A stretch of 64,000 bases of DNA, from contig JACYLU010000002.1 of the NCBI GenBank assembly GCA_015272325.1, forward strand, positions 124,001 through 188,000, written 5' to 3'. Source of the stretch: Synechococcales cyanobacterium C42_A2020_086. Its GTDB lineage: Bacteria; Cyanobacteriota; Cyanobacteriia; Elainellales; Elainellaceae. Shown here in pieces: positions 1-9,005 of this stretch. How positions within the stretch are numbered: the stretch's first letter is position 1; the number at the start of each line of letters is the position of its first letter. The notes under the pieces are model-generated. The model saw only the letters and a program-made list of their open reading frames with translations, was not told where the DNA came from and made no database searches. The position numbers were made by a program, and so were the translations under genes.

Positions 1-84
1 CAAACCCACCAGAAATACCGGAGCCAAAAAGCTGAAGATACAGGTCAAGAGCAGAGAGCGCAATAAGTTGGGCAGGGTGCTCAT
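1..84 (-). CDS. N-terminus of a membrane protein (partial)
   Basis: An open frame on the minus strand starts with ATG at 84 and runs off the left edge after 28 codons. The visible residues begin MSTLPNLLRSLLLT and continue with a hydrophobic stretch ending in APVFLVGL, which looks like a signal anchor or first membrane segment. The opening resembles a conserved cyanobacterial hypothetical protein, but too little is visible to name a family. It is divergent from the MlaE permease gene at 511. Confidence 0.5.
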   Translation of the reverse strand, partial: MSTLPNLLRSLLLTCIFSFLAPVFLVGL

Positions 85-510
85 GTTAGCGAAAAATCCT
101 CCAACAACTGAACGTCAGACCATCAGACAGCGCGTATCCGCATCGCCATTTGCAATCGCTATGTGCAATCGTCATATGCGATCGCCATTTCCAAGATAGA
201 GGGCTGGTGCTGTATGGTCCAACGAGATGTGAAAAATCTTAAGTTAATATTAAAAAGCTTATTGAAGACCCGTAAATAGGAGTCTCAGAAAAGAAGCAGC
301 CTTGGTGGGGAACAAGTACCTGAAAGTGCTATTCCATCTGAAATTTCTCTCCTCATTTAAGTGGAACCCAAAAGCCAATCTTCCGAGTAGACTCCAGACG
401 CGGATGTTGCAAAAATTCGCTATGGTTTACAGTGACCCAGCACATCCTTCACCAAGCTATGATGGCCGTCTCGCCTACCGCCACCACTTGCCGCTACAAG
501 GACGAAGCGC
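85..510. other. Intergenic region, no gene recognised
   Basis: This divergent intergenic stretch holds a run of related short words (CATCGCCATTT, GCAATCGCTAT, GCAATCGTCAT, GCGATCGCCATTT) at about 130-192, one of which is a HIP1 octamer at 178-185. An open frame at 302-514 has no family features and is treated as spurious. Promoters for both flanking genes are expected here but no clear -10/-35 pair was identified. Confidence 0.4.
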
Positions 511-1287
511 TTGAATAAATCGGTTCAAAAGTCGCCGTTTAGGGCATGGAGTCAGCGGGCACTGGCAGCCGCACTGCTCGGAGGACAAGTCATCGTTCAC
601 CTGCTGAGGGGCAACATTCATCGCCGCAATACCTTAGAGCAACTCACGGTTGTTGGTCCAGATTCGCTGCCCATTATTCTCCTCACTGCTACGACGATCG
701 GCATGGTGTTTACGGTCGAAGTCGCGGCTGAGTTTTTGCGCTTTGGCGTTGGCTCGGCAGTTGGCGGTGTGCTGGCGATTGCGTTGGGACGGGAACTGGC
801 CCCGTTGGTGACGGCAGTGGTGTTGGCAGGTCGGGTCGGGTCGGCCTTTGCGGCAGAATTGGGCACCATGCAAGTTACTGAGCAGATCGACGCGCTCTAT
901 ATGCTCAAAACAGACCCGATTGACTACCTTGTGACTCCCCGCGTTATTGCCTGCTGTGTCATGACTCCCGTGCTCACGATTCTCTCGTTTGTCACAGGGA
1001 TGTTTGGCGGCATGCTGCTGGCAGATTGGCTGTTTAACATCTCGAATGCGGTCTTCTTAGATTCGGCACGTTCGCTGCTCACCTTGCGCGATCTCATCTG
1101 CGGCATGATTAAAGGAGCGGTGTTTGGCTGGCTGATTGCGGTAATTGGCTCAAGCTGGGGCTTGACTACCAAGGGAGGTGCTAAAGGGGTCGGGCAATCT
1201 ACGACAACGGCCGTGGTGACTTCCCTACTGATGATCTTTATCAGCAATTTTTTCCTGTCCTGGCTGATGTTTTCTGCCCTGAAATAA
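511..1287 (+). CDS. mlaE: MlaE-family ABC transporter permease
   Basis: A 258-residue integral membrane protein of the MlaE/YrbE permease family, the membrane subunit of an ABC system that moves phospholipids or other lipids between the inner and outer membranes. It shows the family blocks GRELAPLVTAVVLAGRVGSAFAAELGTM (residues about 92-119) and TEQIDALYMLKTDPIDYLVTPR, followed by three to four hydrophobic segments. The only start in this frame after the upstream stop at 460-462 is TTG at 511. In cyanobacteria the ATPase (MlaF) and MCE (MlaD) partners are usually encoded elsewhere, and none is adjacent here. Family assignment is secure; the substrate is not known from sequence. Confidence 0.9.
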   Translation: MNKSVQKSPFRAWSQRALAAALLGGQVIVHLLRGNIHRRNTLEQLTVVGPDSLPIILLTATTIGMVFTVEVAAEFLRFGVGSAVGGVLAIALGRELAPLVTAVVLAGRVGSAFAAELGTMQVTEQIDALYMLKTDPIDYLVTPRVIACCVMTPVLTILSFVTGMFGGMLLADWLFNISNAVFLDSARSLLTLRDLICGMIKGAVFGWLIAVIGSSWGLTTKGGAKGVGQSTTTAVVTSLLMIFISNFFLSWLMFSALK

Positions 1288-1521
1288 ACGCTTGCAAACT
1301 TCAGGCTGGTCAACTGCCAGCAGGGCGAGTCTATCCTAGGGCAGCTCCCTCTGTCCTCAGCCCTTAAAATAGGGATAGGCTAGATCTCAACTTTTCTTAA
1401 GCAGCTCTCGGGGGCAGACTCCTGAGCCTGTGTTTAATCTGTGTTGAGTGAACCTGTATTGAGCGTTTTTCAAGCAGCTGTTGCTAGCTGGCTTTAGTCG
1501 AATTCTTAGAGAGACAACCCA

Positions 1522-1920
1522 GTGACCACGACACCCACTTCCAGTGTTCCGGCTACCACCGACGTTGTACAGCTTGCTCCAAGCTACGCCATCCCAATCA
1601 CGCTGGCCCTAGTTGCCCTGCCGGTATTTCTGTTGCAGCCTTGGGTGAGCGCCGCACTAGCCATATTTGCAGTGTTTTTGCTGTTTCAAGCAGCTACTTT
1701 GCGGCTCTACTTTACCGAAACTGCGCTCGATATCTACCGAGGGCAAACCTTGATTCGCCACTTTCCCTACCAAGATTGGCAAAACTGGCGGATCTTCTGG
1801 TTTAATGTGCCCATCCTGTTTTACTTCAAGGAAGTGAAGAGCATTCATTTTCTACCTATCCTGTTTGATCCCAAGCTGCTGAAGGTCTGTTTAGAGCAGC
1901 GTTGCCCATACAGAACTTAA
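1522..1920 (+). CDS. DUF3119 family protein
   Basis: A 132-residue protein starting with GTG at 1522. It has two hydrophobic segments near residues 24-60 and the block YFTETALDIYRG followed by FPYQDWQNWRIFW, the pattern of the cyanobacterial/plastid DUF3119 family. It lies 66 bp upstream of the DUF3086 gene and in the same direction as that gene and plsY, an arrangement I know from other cyanobacteria. The function is not established. A membrane role is likely from the hydrophobicity and the link to phospholipid acylation is inference from context only. Confidence 0.85.
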   Translation: MTTTPTSSVPATTDVVQLAPSYAIPITLALVALPVFLLQPWVSAALAIFAVFLLFQAATLRLYFTETALDIYRGQTLIRHFPYQDWQNWRIFWFNVPILFYFKEVKSIHFLPILFDPKLLKVCLEQRCPYRT

Positions 1921-1986
1921 AGGAGACTTTCTTTTGATCCAACCCGTAGCCCAAGAGTAGCCCAAGATGAGTTTTGATTTGGTTCT

Positions 1987-3138
1987 ATGAATTCCGACGA
2001 GTCGCAAGTTCCTGAGTCCTCTCCACTGCCGAGTGAACCGTCCCCTGCGGCACCTGCCCCAGCGAGCAGTCCCTCAACTAGCTCTGTTTTAGGGAGCACG
2101 CCATTCCCGCCGTCTGCGACAAACTTCCTGCAGCTTGAAGCAGACCGCTTAGCGCAGCGGGTTGAAGAGTTGCGTCAGCAGGAAAAAACCCTCAGCCAGG
2201 AGGTGGCGTCGCTGCAAAGCTCCTATAATGCAATGCTGCAACAGCAAATCGCTGAAGCCCAGCTTGCCATTGGGCGGCTCGTCAAGGAAGGACTGGCCGA
2301 TCTGGAACAACGCAAGCAAACGCTGCAACTCTCGGTGGAACAGCTTGAGCGGCGGCAGGAACGGATTCGCAACGAAATGCGGACTACCTTCGCGGGCGCT
2401 TCGCAGGATTTGGCAATCCGGGTACAGGGGTTTAAGGACTATTTGGTGGGCAGCTTGCAGGATTTGGCTGCTGCGGCTGAGCAGTTGCAGTTGAGTGCTG
2501 CCGTCCCCGAAGAACCAAAGCGTTCTGCCAAAACGGAAGCCCCTTCTCAAGCCCCTGCCCAGCCTGCCACAGAGTCTGCCCCGACGCCTCGCTTTGCCGA
2601 GCAGGGCTTTCAGGAGCAGGCCAAGATCATTCGCAAATTGCTAGACCAGTACCGCACTCGCCCCGACTACTACGGTCCGCCGTGGCAGTTGCGCCGCACC
2701 TTTGAACCAATTCATGCCGAGCGCGTCTCGAATTGGTTTTTTACGCAGGGGGGTCGGGGTGCCATTCGCACCATGGGGTCGCGGCTACAGAATATTCTTG
2801 TGGCGTCTGCTATCATTTCCGTGCTCAACGAGCTATATGGGGAGCGATTGCGGCCGCTCATTTTGGGCAACTCGCCCGAGCGCCTTGGAGAATGGCGACG
2901 AGGATTGCAAGACTGCCTCGGGGTTTCTCGGGCCGACTTTGGCGCAGACGAAGGAATTGTGCTGTTTGAAGCGCCAGAACCCCTAGCTCAACGCGCCGAC
3001 CGCTTAGTGAAGCAAAAGCAGTTGCCGCTGATCATCATTGATGAAACTGAAGAAGTGGTGAATGTCTCCTTGCTCCAGTTTCCGCTCTGGTTAGCTTTTG
3101 CGGCGGACCCGCTGAATCCCAACCCAATGACCTATTAA
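1987..3138 (+). CDS. DUF3086 domain-containing protein
   Basis: A 383-residue soluble protein. Residues about 1-40 are rich in Ser, Pro and Ala. Residues about 50-165 form a long predicted coiled coil (repeated LRQQEKTLSQE, LEQRKQTLQLSVEQLERRQERI). A second Pro/Ala linker follows at about 175-205, and the C-terminal domain (about 210-383) carries the conserved block YGPPWQLRRTFEP typical of DUF3086. It sits between the DUF3119 gene and plsY. Function is unknown; the coiled coil suggests an oligomeric scaffold, which is inference. Confidence 0.85.
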   Translation: MNSDESQVPESSPLPSEPSPAAPAPASSPSTSSVLGSTPFPPSATNFLQLEADRLAQRVEELRQQEKTLSQEVASLQSSYNAMLQQQIAEAQLAIGRLVKEGLADLEQRKQTLQLSVEQLERRQERIRNEMRTTFAGASQDLAIRVQGFKDYLVGSLQDLAAAAEQLQLSAAVPEEPKRSAKTEAPSQAPAQPATESAPTPRFAEQGFQEQAKIIRKLLDQYRTRPDYYGPPWQLRRTFEPIHAERVSNWFFTQGGRGAIRTMGSRLQNILVASAIISVLNELYGERLRPLILGNSPERLGEWRRGLQDCLGVSRADFGADEGIVLFEAPEPLAQRADRLVKQKQLPLIIIDETEEVVNVSLLQFPLWLAFAADPLNPNPMTY

Positions 3139-3239
3139 CTACTCTGTGTAATTACTCTGTTGCCTTGATCTGTTGCGGATTGAACCTTGATCGTCGAACC
3201 TTGATAGACTGATACTGCTTCCAGTCGAGGAATAGAGTC

Positions 3240-3896
3240 ATGTGGGTTGCTTATGTCGCATTCGTGCTTGGGGTTGCCTATCTGCTAGGGGCTATTCCCA
3301 CGGGATACTGGTTAGGGCGTGCCCTCAAAGGCATTGACATTCGCCAGCACGGATCCAAATCGACAGGAGCAACCAACGTGCTGCGGACGCTCGGCAAAGG
3401 TCCTGCCTTGGTTGTGTTACTGGTGGATGTGCTGAAAGGCGTGGCGGCGGTTCTCTTCACTCGCTGGTTTTATGCCTTGCCCGTGGTTGTAGAGGCAGCC
3501 CCAACGCATCTGCCCGACTGGCTCCCCTGGCTAGTGACGCTTTCGGCCTTGATGGCGATTCTCGGGCACAGTCGCTCCATCTGGATTGGCTTTACGGGCG
3601 GTAAGTCGGCAGCAACGGGTCTGGGCGTTTTGCTGGCGATGGCTTGGCCCGTTGGTTTGGGGATTCTGCTGGTGTTTGCTGGGGTGCTGGCGGTGTTTCG
3701 GATTGTTTCCTTGGGATCCATCGCAGCGGCGGTGTCTGCCAGCATTCTCATGTGGATGTTTCAGCAGCCCCTAGCTTATCAGTTGGTGGCTCTGGTAGGG
3801 GGGCTGTACGTCATTTGGCGACACCAGGCTAATATTCGGCGGCTGCTAGACGGGACGGAACCCCAGTTGGGACAAACCCATTCGGAACAGCCCTAA
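3240..3896 (+). CDS. plsY: Glycerol-3-phosphate acyltransferase PlsY
   Basis: A 218-residue multi-pass membrane enzyme that transfers an acyl group from acyl-phosphate to the sn-1 position of glycerol 3-phosphate, the first step of membrane phospholipid synthesis. Diagnostic blocks are AIPTGYWLGR (residues 18-27), the catalytic motif HGSKSTGATNVLR at about 38-50, and GHSRSIWIGFTGGKSAATGLG at about 114-134. Five or so hydrophobic segments are visible and the length is normal. It is the last gene of the DUF3119-DUF3086-plsY run. Confidence 0.95.
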   Translation: MWVAYVAFVLGVAYLLGAIPTGYWLGRALKGIDIRQHGSKSTGATNVLRTLGKGPALVVLLVDVLKGVAAVLFTRWFYALPVVVEAAPTHLPDWLPWLVTLSALMAILGHSRSIWIGFTGGKSAATGLGVLLAMAWPVGLGILLVFAGVLAVFRIVSLGSIAAAVSASILMWMFQQPLAYQLVALVGGLYVIWRHQANIRRLLDGTEPQLGQTHSEQP

Positions 3897-4155
3897 AGCA
3901 GTCATCGCGCCACTTTCTTCCTCAATCCTGCTCAGTCCTGTCCTACTCGCTGAATTCACTCAGTAGGTTTGGGGAGACTTCTGTAAACGCTAGAGCAAGT
4001 TCGTTTGAATTGTCCGTAAAACTGCAGACGCTATAGGAAATAGAATGCGGCACTACTGTAGATGGATTTAGCGCCCGCTCTCTGAAGTCTCTTAATCTTA
4101 AGTTTCCTAATTAAGAGCAGCGCCTTCGATAAGTTTTCCACCTACGTTTTTTTCT

Positions 4156-4971
4156 ATGTCGTCTAATAACGCGATTTCGGCTTTGCTCGTTTGGCTTCCC
4201 CTCACTACCGGGCTGTGGGGCAACTTGGCTAACGGCAGTTACGCGGCTACAGGCTCCGAAGTTCCTACGGCTGCGTCCTCGCCGTCCCCATCGGTACAGC
4301 ATGTGGCTCAGGCGATATCCCGTGACCGGACCCTTGGCGTTACTGGATTGGGTCAAGTCAGCGCTCCGGCCGATCAGGCCATCATTTTGATGCTGTTCTA
4401 TGCCAACTACACACCTGACTATTCGGATCCAGAAGCAGCATTCCTGCCGCCGACTGTGCCCAAGCCATCGGAACTGCAGGACGTGGTCGATGCCTTGACG
4501 GCCGCAGGGGTCCCCGCAAGTAACCTGAAGGTGACGCCAGACTTTACCAGCTCTAACGGGCTGCGGGTGCGAGTGATGCTCAACCAACCCAGCCAATCTC
4601 AGGTGGAGCAGATTGTAACAACGGCTACCACGGCTGCTGTTAAAGAGAATCGATTTACCCTCAGCACGGTTTCGGTTGGATACACAACCAATGACTGCCA
4701 AGCTATAGAAAATTCTGCTCGACAAGCTGCAATCGCAGATGTGCAAAATCGAGCGGCAGCCCTAGCGACGGCAGCAGGGGCAGAAGTCGGTGAGCTGATT
4801 TCGCTATCAGACAGTACGGTTTGGGGAACCTATGGCTCGACGAGCTGCCCAGCCAATAACGACCCGGTGCTGCTATCCAATCCCTATGGTCTTCCTCCCT
4901 ACGATCCCAGTGTGCCGGCGGTCGTTAATGTGCAATACCAAATCATAGCCACCTACGAGCTGCGCAATTGA
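4156..4971 (+). CDS. SIMPL (DUF541) domain exported protein
   Basis: A 271-residue protein with an N-terminal hydrophobic signal (about residues 5-30, ending near SYAATG) and a SIMPL/DUF541 domain starting at the block GVTGLGQVSAPADQAIILM. SIMPL proteins are periplasmic or outer-membrane proteins with an SH3-like/dodecin-like fold whose function in cyanobacteria is unknown. Two Cys pairs late in the protein (NDCQAI and SCPAN) could form a disulfide. It converges with murF: the stop is 3 bp from the murF stop. Confidence 0.8.
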   Translation: MSSNNAISALLVWLPLTTGLWGNLANGSYAATGSEVPTAASSPSPSVQHVAQAISRDRTLGVTGLGQVSAPADQAIILMLFYANYTPDYSDPEAAFLPPTVPKPSELQDVVDALTAAGVPASNLKVTPDFTSSNGLRVRVMLNQPSQSQVEQIVTTATTAAVKENRFTLSTVSVGYTTNDCQAIENSARQAAIADVQNRAAALATAAGAEVGELISLSDSTVWGTYGSTSCPANNDPVLLSNPYGLPPYDPSVPAVVNVQYQIIATYELRN

Positions 4972-4974
4972 CCT

Positions 4975-6330
4975 TCATCGACCCCAAGCCGCGCAAAACT
5001 GCTCTACAACCCGATCCAGTCCCACGGCTCGCGAGGCTTTGAACAAAACTCGGTCGCCGGGTTGGACTAGCGTTTGCAGTCGCTGCCCTAGTTCTGCCGC
5101 GCTGGCAAACTGTTCTGCCGCTAGGGGGTGTGCTCCAGTTGCCATGGCATCGCTCTCGGCGGGATCAGCCAGAATCAGCAGGGCATCGAGCCGAAGCTGT
5201 TGCGCCACTTGACCTACCTGATGATGGAATTCGGTGGAACGGTCGCCGAGTTCTTTCATGGTGCCGAGGACGGCAATCCGCCGCTGCCCAGGGGTATCTG
5301 CTAGTAGGCGCAAAGCGGCAATCATTGACTCTAGACCGGCGTTGTAGGTTTCATCCAAAATCACCACATCGTTGGCTAGCTCGTAGCGACGGGCGCGCCC
5401 CTGCGGCAACTCCAGCGTCAGGCCCTGCTGTAGGGGGGCCCAGTCTAGATGCAACGCCTTGGCAACGGCTAGGGCCGCCAAGTAATTGCTGGCATTGTGC
5501 TGACCGGGTAAGGGTAAAGAAAACTGCTTGCCGCCTACGTCGAGGGTCGTTGTATCTACCAAGCGGCCTTGCACATCGCCTCCATGCAGCCCGTAGGTGA
5601 TCACATCTCCTGACCAAACCCGCTCAGCAGTATCCAGCAACCGTTGGTTATCGTAATTTAAGATGGCAATGCCTTGAGCTGGCATGACCTGTAGCAGTTC
5701 ACATTTGGCGTCGGCAATCGCCTGTTCGGATCCCAATCGTCCGATGTGAGCTGTACCCACATTGGTAATCACAGCAATGTCAGGGCGGGCAATCTGGGTC
5801 AGCAGCTCAATTTCGCCCGCAGCCCGCATCCCCATTTCAATCACCGCGAAGTCGTGGCTGGTATCTAGCTCGAGTAGTGTCTTGGGGACTCCAATCTCGT
5901 TGTTGTAATTAGCCTGAGTTTTGAGCACTCGTCCTTGGGTGGTAAGCACGGCGGCAATCAGCTCTTTGGTGGTGGTTTTACCGACCGAGCCAGTCACGGC
6001 AATGACGGGAATGCTAAACTGCTGTCGCCACCAGCAAGCTAGGGTTTGGTAGGCTACCAGCGTGTCGGGCACCTGCAGCAGTGGCAGCGTTACATCACCA
6101 ACCGACTGCTCGACAATCGCGGCAACGGCTCCCCGCTGCATCGCAGCATCAACAAATTGGTGCCCGTCAAATCGTTCTCCTCGCAAGGCGACGAACAGGT
6201 TACCCGGCTCCACGGTGCGGCTATCGGTACTCACTCCTGTCGCGAGCACCACTGAGGTAGGGAAATGCCAATTAAGGGGCTGGGCAGCTAGCAGAGCCGG
6301 CAGGGAGCGGAGGTCAACCTGAAACGACAT
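4975..6330 (-). CDS. murF: UDP-N-acetylmuramoyl-tripeptide--D-Ala-D-Ala ligase MurF
   Basis: A 451-residue cytoplasmic Mur ligase that adds D-Ala-D-Ala to the UDP-MurNAc tripeptide, the last cytoplasmic step in peptidoglycan precursor synthesis. The N-terminal MurF domain carries STDSRTVEPGNLFVALRG (residues 34-51). The ATP loop VTGSVGKTTTKE is at about 113-124, TQANYNNEIGVPKTLL at about 137-152, and the C-terminal ligase domain carries LDETYNAG (about 318-325) and GTMKELG. Length is normal and the start ATG at 6330 gives a complete N-terminal domain. Confidence 0.95.
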   Translation of the reverse strand: MSFQVDLRSLPALLAAQPLNWHFPTSVVLATGVSTDSRTVEPGNLFVALRGERFDGHQFVDAAMQRGAVAAIVEQSVGDVTLPLLQVPDTLVAYQTLACWWRQQFSIPVIAVTGSVGKTTTKELIAAVLTTQGRVLKTQANYNNEIGVPKTLLELDTSHDFAVIEMGMRAAGEIELLTQIARPDIAVITNVGTAHIGRLGSEQAIADAKCELLQVMPAQGIAILNYDNQRLLDTAERVWSGDVITYGLHGGDVQGRLVDTTTLDVGGKQFSLPLPGQHNASNYLAALAVAKALHLDWAPLQQGLTLELPQGRARRYELANDVVILDETYNAGLESMIAALRLLADTPGQRRIAVLGTMKELGDRSTEFHHQVGQVAQQLRLDALLILADPAESDAMATGAHPLAAEQFASAAELGQRLQTLVQPGDRVLFKASRAVGLDRVVEQFCAAWGR

Positions 6331-6848
6331 AATGTGAAATAACGGCGGATACTGAACGAGATTCGCTGCTAATGATACCCTGTTGCCTTTGCTCGGATGC
6401 GCTTGGCGTTCAAAGAGAGCAGTTGCCCAGATCGGCCGTCAGGATCAGGGGGAGCACGGTCCTGATGGCATAGGCCGGAGCGAGACACTGGATCGAAACA
6501 GAAGCGGGGATGCAGAGTTGAGGAGAATTTGTCTCTTGGGGTATGGTAGAGAGTGACAGGCTAGGCGATTGCTCCATGCCATCCCACTCAAAATGGAATG
6601 GGCAGCAGCCCGGAAGCAGCGTTGAGGAGTGAGCCGAAAGCCCGGAAAACTGCTAGTTCTTCTAGAATTTGCCTAAGCAATTTGATGAAGTGCTGCCATT
6701 TGTGATTTGATGGAAGACGGTTCAGTACTCTGGAGTGAGTTCTGGAGGAAATTGTGGTGGAACGCTAAGGGGTTCTCCAGCACATTGAACACTTTACCGT
6801 CTGTTTAGATTCAACTCGTTGAGGTACTTGAAATAAGGAGAAAAAAGC
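6331..6848. promoter_or_regulatory. rpsU upstream region with leader hairpin
   Basis: This 518 bp stretch separates murF and rpsU, which diverge. A hairpin with arms CTGGAGgAA (6742-6750) and TTCTCCAG (6773-6780) lies about 70 bp before the rpsU start. It has no T-run, so it is not a classical terminator and could be a leader element. The word AGCCCGGA occurs twice near 6608 and 6640. No open frame or known RNA was recognised. Confidence 0.3.
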
Positions 6849-7028
6849 ATGACCCAAGTGGTCTTAGGAGAAAATGAGGGAATTGAATCAGCTCTGCGTC
6901 GGTTTAAGCGCCAAGTGTCCAAGGCTGGCATTTTGGCAGATGTCAAGAGCCATCGCCACTTTGAAACACCATTAGAGAAGCGGAAGCGGAAGGCCATCAT
7001 GGCCCGACGGAAGCGTAGATTTCGCTAG
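6849..7028 (+). CDS. rpsU: 30S ribosomal protein S21
   Basis: A 59-residue basic protein beginning [20 protein letters not shown] and ending in the Arg/Lys-rich tail MARRKRRFR. This is the S21 pattern: an acidic N-terminus, the [11 protein letters not shown] helix and [15 protein letters not shown]21 binds the 3' end of 16S rRNA in the small subunit and helps initiation. A strong ribosome binding site (AGGAG, about 6835-6840) precedes the ATG. A hairpin follows at 7087-7109. Confidence 0.95.
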   Translation: MTQVVLGENEGIESALRRFKRQVSKAGILADVKSHRHFETPLEKRKRKAIMARRKRRFR

Positions 7029-7086
7029 ATGCTGTGCGGACCTCTCTCCAACTGCACTAGCGTCTTAGCTCATTCTTTAGGATCTA

Positions 7087-7109
7087 GAGGGCATCAGTGG
7101 CATGCCCTC
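7087..7109 (+). terminator. Hairpin after rpsU
   Basis: An 8 bp perfect stem (GAGGGCAT at 7087-7094, ATGCCCTC at 7102-7109) with a 7-base loop, 59 bp after the rpsU stop. No T-run follows directly, so it is a candidate terminator or 3'-end stabiliser only. Confidence 0.45.
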
Positions 7110-7660
7110 CTGCAGTTATATAGGGCTGCTTACACTAGGCTGCCTGCAGCGAGAGGGCTGGTTGCCTCAGGATGAGGAGACTGGCTCGACATTAGCAGGA
7201 AAGACCTATTTGCTCCGTTGCGTCTGTAGGCTAGTGCGTAGCACATGCACATTTGCTCTGTAGATTTGGATCAGATTTGGATTGCTTGATGGAGTCTAGA
7301 TCCAGTCATGCCGCTGGCTAGGAACTTCCCTACACTCCCCTGTAAGAGGAAAGCCGCTGATCTAGACAAGTTCCAATCCAATTCAATTGATTTAACCTAA
7401 ATAAATTAAGTCTTACCTAAGCTCGATCTATTTATTTCGCTTCAACAAATCATTAATAATTATTTGATCATCTTTGATTATCCACACTGCTCTAACCGTT
7501 CAGCTGAACTTCTCTCGGTACTGGCTGAGCTGCCGCCGATCGGAAACCGAGGGTTAGCCGCTGGGAACGCTTTCTCTCTGGCTGCCTCCCGTCTCTTCCC
7601 CTCGCTTTCGTCGATTGTCTTGTAAGTTGTTCAGTAAGTTATCTCGTTCTATTGCCTGCT
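7110..7660. other. Intergenic region, no gene recognised
   Basis: About 550 bp between the rpsU hairpin and the amidase gene. Its middle part (about 7375-7500) is markedly AT-rich (TTTAACCTAAATAAATTAAG and similar), consistent with a promoter region for the downstream gene. No open frame or RNA gene was recognised. Confidence 0.4.
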
Positions 7661-8473
7661 ATGAAGTCTTATCGTGCTGCTGCTGCCCAAATGAATAGTC
7701 TGCCGGATCTCGACCATAACTTGGCTCAAGCCGAGGATCTCATTGAACTGGCAGTGCGGCAAGGAGCAGAGTTGGTTTGCTTGCCGGAAAATTTCTCCTT
7801 CTTGGGAGATGAAGCGGCCAAGATGGCTCAAGCACAAACTATTGCTGAGCACAGCGAAAAATTCCTTAGAACCATGGCTCAGCGCTACCAGATTACCCTG
7901 CTGGGCGGTGGGTTTCCGGTGCCAACAGTAGCAGGAAAAGTGCACAACACTGCCCTTTTGGTGGGAACGAGCGGTGAAGAATTAGCTCGTTACGAGAAGG
8001 TGCATTTGTTTGATGTGAACCTACCGGACGGCAATACCTATCGAGAGTCGGAAACGGTGTTAGCTGGGGTGCAACTGCCGCCGGTTTATCCCTCCAAAGA
8101 GTTAGGGCATCTAGGACTATCGGTGTGTTACGACGTCCGTTTTCCTGAACTGTATCGCCATCTGGCGCAGATGGGGGCTGAAGTCTTGTTCGTGCCGGCC
8201 GCTTTTACGGCTTACACCGGTAAGGATCATTGGCAGGTGTTACTGCAAGCCCGAGCCATTGAGAACACCTGCTATGTGATTGCGCCTGCTCAGACCGGAC
8301 GACACAACGCCCTGCGCCAATCCCATGGGCATGCCATGATCATCGACCCTTGGGGCATCATTTTGGCGGATGCTGGCGATAAATCTGGGGTGGCTATCGC
8401 CTCGATTGAACCGTCGCGGCTGGAACAAGTGCGGCGTCAGATGCCATCGCTACAGCATCGAGTATTTGTGTAG
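7661..8473 (+). CDS. Nitrilase-family carbon-nitrogen hydrolase
   Basis: A 270-residue cytosolic amidase of the nitrilase superfamily, Nit1/NitFhit branch. The catalytic triad is visible: Glu in CLPENFSF (about residue 43), Lys in YEKVHLFDV (about 111) and Cys in GLSVCYDVRFPELYRH (about 147). HLFDVNLPDG and the length fit enzymes that hydrolyse deaminated glutathione or act as omega-amidases, and I favour that over a plant-type nitrilase. ATG at 7661 is chosen over an in-frame TTG nine bases upstream. It converges with the gene at 8481 with only 7 bp between the stops. Confidence 0.85.
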   Translation: MKSYRAAAAQMNSLPDLDHNLAQAEDLIELAVRQGAELVCLPENFSFLGDEAAKMAQAQTIAEHSEKFLRTMAQRYQITLLGGGFPVPTVAGKVHNTALLVGTSGEELARYEKVHLFDVNLPDGNTYRESETVLAGVQLPPVYPSKELGHLGLSVCYDVRFPELYRHLAQMGAEVLFVPAAFTAYTGKDHWQVLLQARAIENTCYVIAPAQTGRHNALRQSHGHAMIIDPWGIILADAGDKSGVAIASIEPSRLEQVRRQMPSLQHRVFV

Positions 8474-8480
8474 CTAGCCA

Positions 8481-9005
8481 TTACCACAGGGCCGGGACCG
8501 GAGCGCGCTCGGTGGGGGGCGGGGCCACTCCGGGTGGTGGCTCGACAACGTTGGGCTGCCGCACTGGCGGGAAGGGAAGGGGCGGGGGAATCGGTTCTTC
8601 GCGGATCACTAGGGGCGTGGTTAGCACGGAGCCACTGAACGGGTTGGGTAGATCTGGAGTGCGGATGGTTGGATCACTAGCCACCTGTTGCTGGAGCACA
8701 TCTCGATAGAGACGATGCACTCGGTGACCATCCCGGGTAATAGCATTCTCGGGATAGTGAGGAATGCCAAAAATTAGCCCTAGGCTGGGCAAAATACCGT
8801 GACTATCAAAGAACGAACCAGAGTTGGAAAAGAAAGCATCCTCAAACGCCTCGGGAATGGTAGGCGGCACCTCAACGGCACGGCGGGTGCGAGCTTGCGC
8901 CACCTCTTGAGCGGACGCGGCATCCATCCATCCAACCGCAGTTATAGGAACAGCGGCAACGGCCAAGCTGAGAATCCCCAAAACACCATAAAACCTTTTA
9001 CCCAT
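8481..9005 (-). CDS. Exported proline-rich protein of unknown function
   Basis: A 174-residue protein if started at ATG 9005. Residues about 1-33 form a signal peptide with cleavage likely after ASAQEVAQA. The middle carries the block PEAFEDAFFSNSGSFFDSHGI, and the C-terminus (about 135-174) is very Pro-rich (PPPLPFPP, PPPGVAPPP). Upstream in-frame ATGs at 9017 and 9098 would lengthen the N-terminus without improving the signal peptide. I do not recognise a named family. The Pro-rich tail suggests a periplasmic or wall-associated location, which is inference. Confidence 0.6.
   Translation of the reverse strand: MGKRFYGVLGILSLAVAAVPITAVGWMDAASAQEVAQARTRRAVEVPPTIPEAFEDAFFSNSGSFFDSHGILPSLGLIFGIPHYPENAITRDGHRVHRLYRDVLQQQVASDPTIRTPDLPNPFSGSVLTTPLVIREEPIPPPLPFPPVRQPNVVEPPPGVAPPPTERAPVPALW

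Noticed and set aside
302-514. Open frame of 70 codons before mlaE
   Set aside because: No family features, odd composition and poor start; it overlaps the mlaE start in another frame.
4975-6330. Several long plus-strand frames across murF
   Set aside because: All are shadows of the well-supported minus-strand murF.
6600-6660. GGGCAGCAGCCCGGAAGCAGCG looked like the core of an SRP RNA
   Set aside because: The GGAA loop is not closed by GGA as in the conserved SRP helix, and no matching long stem was found around it.
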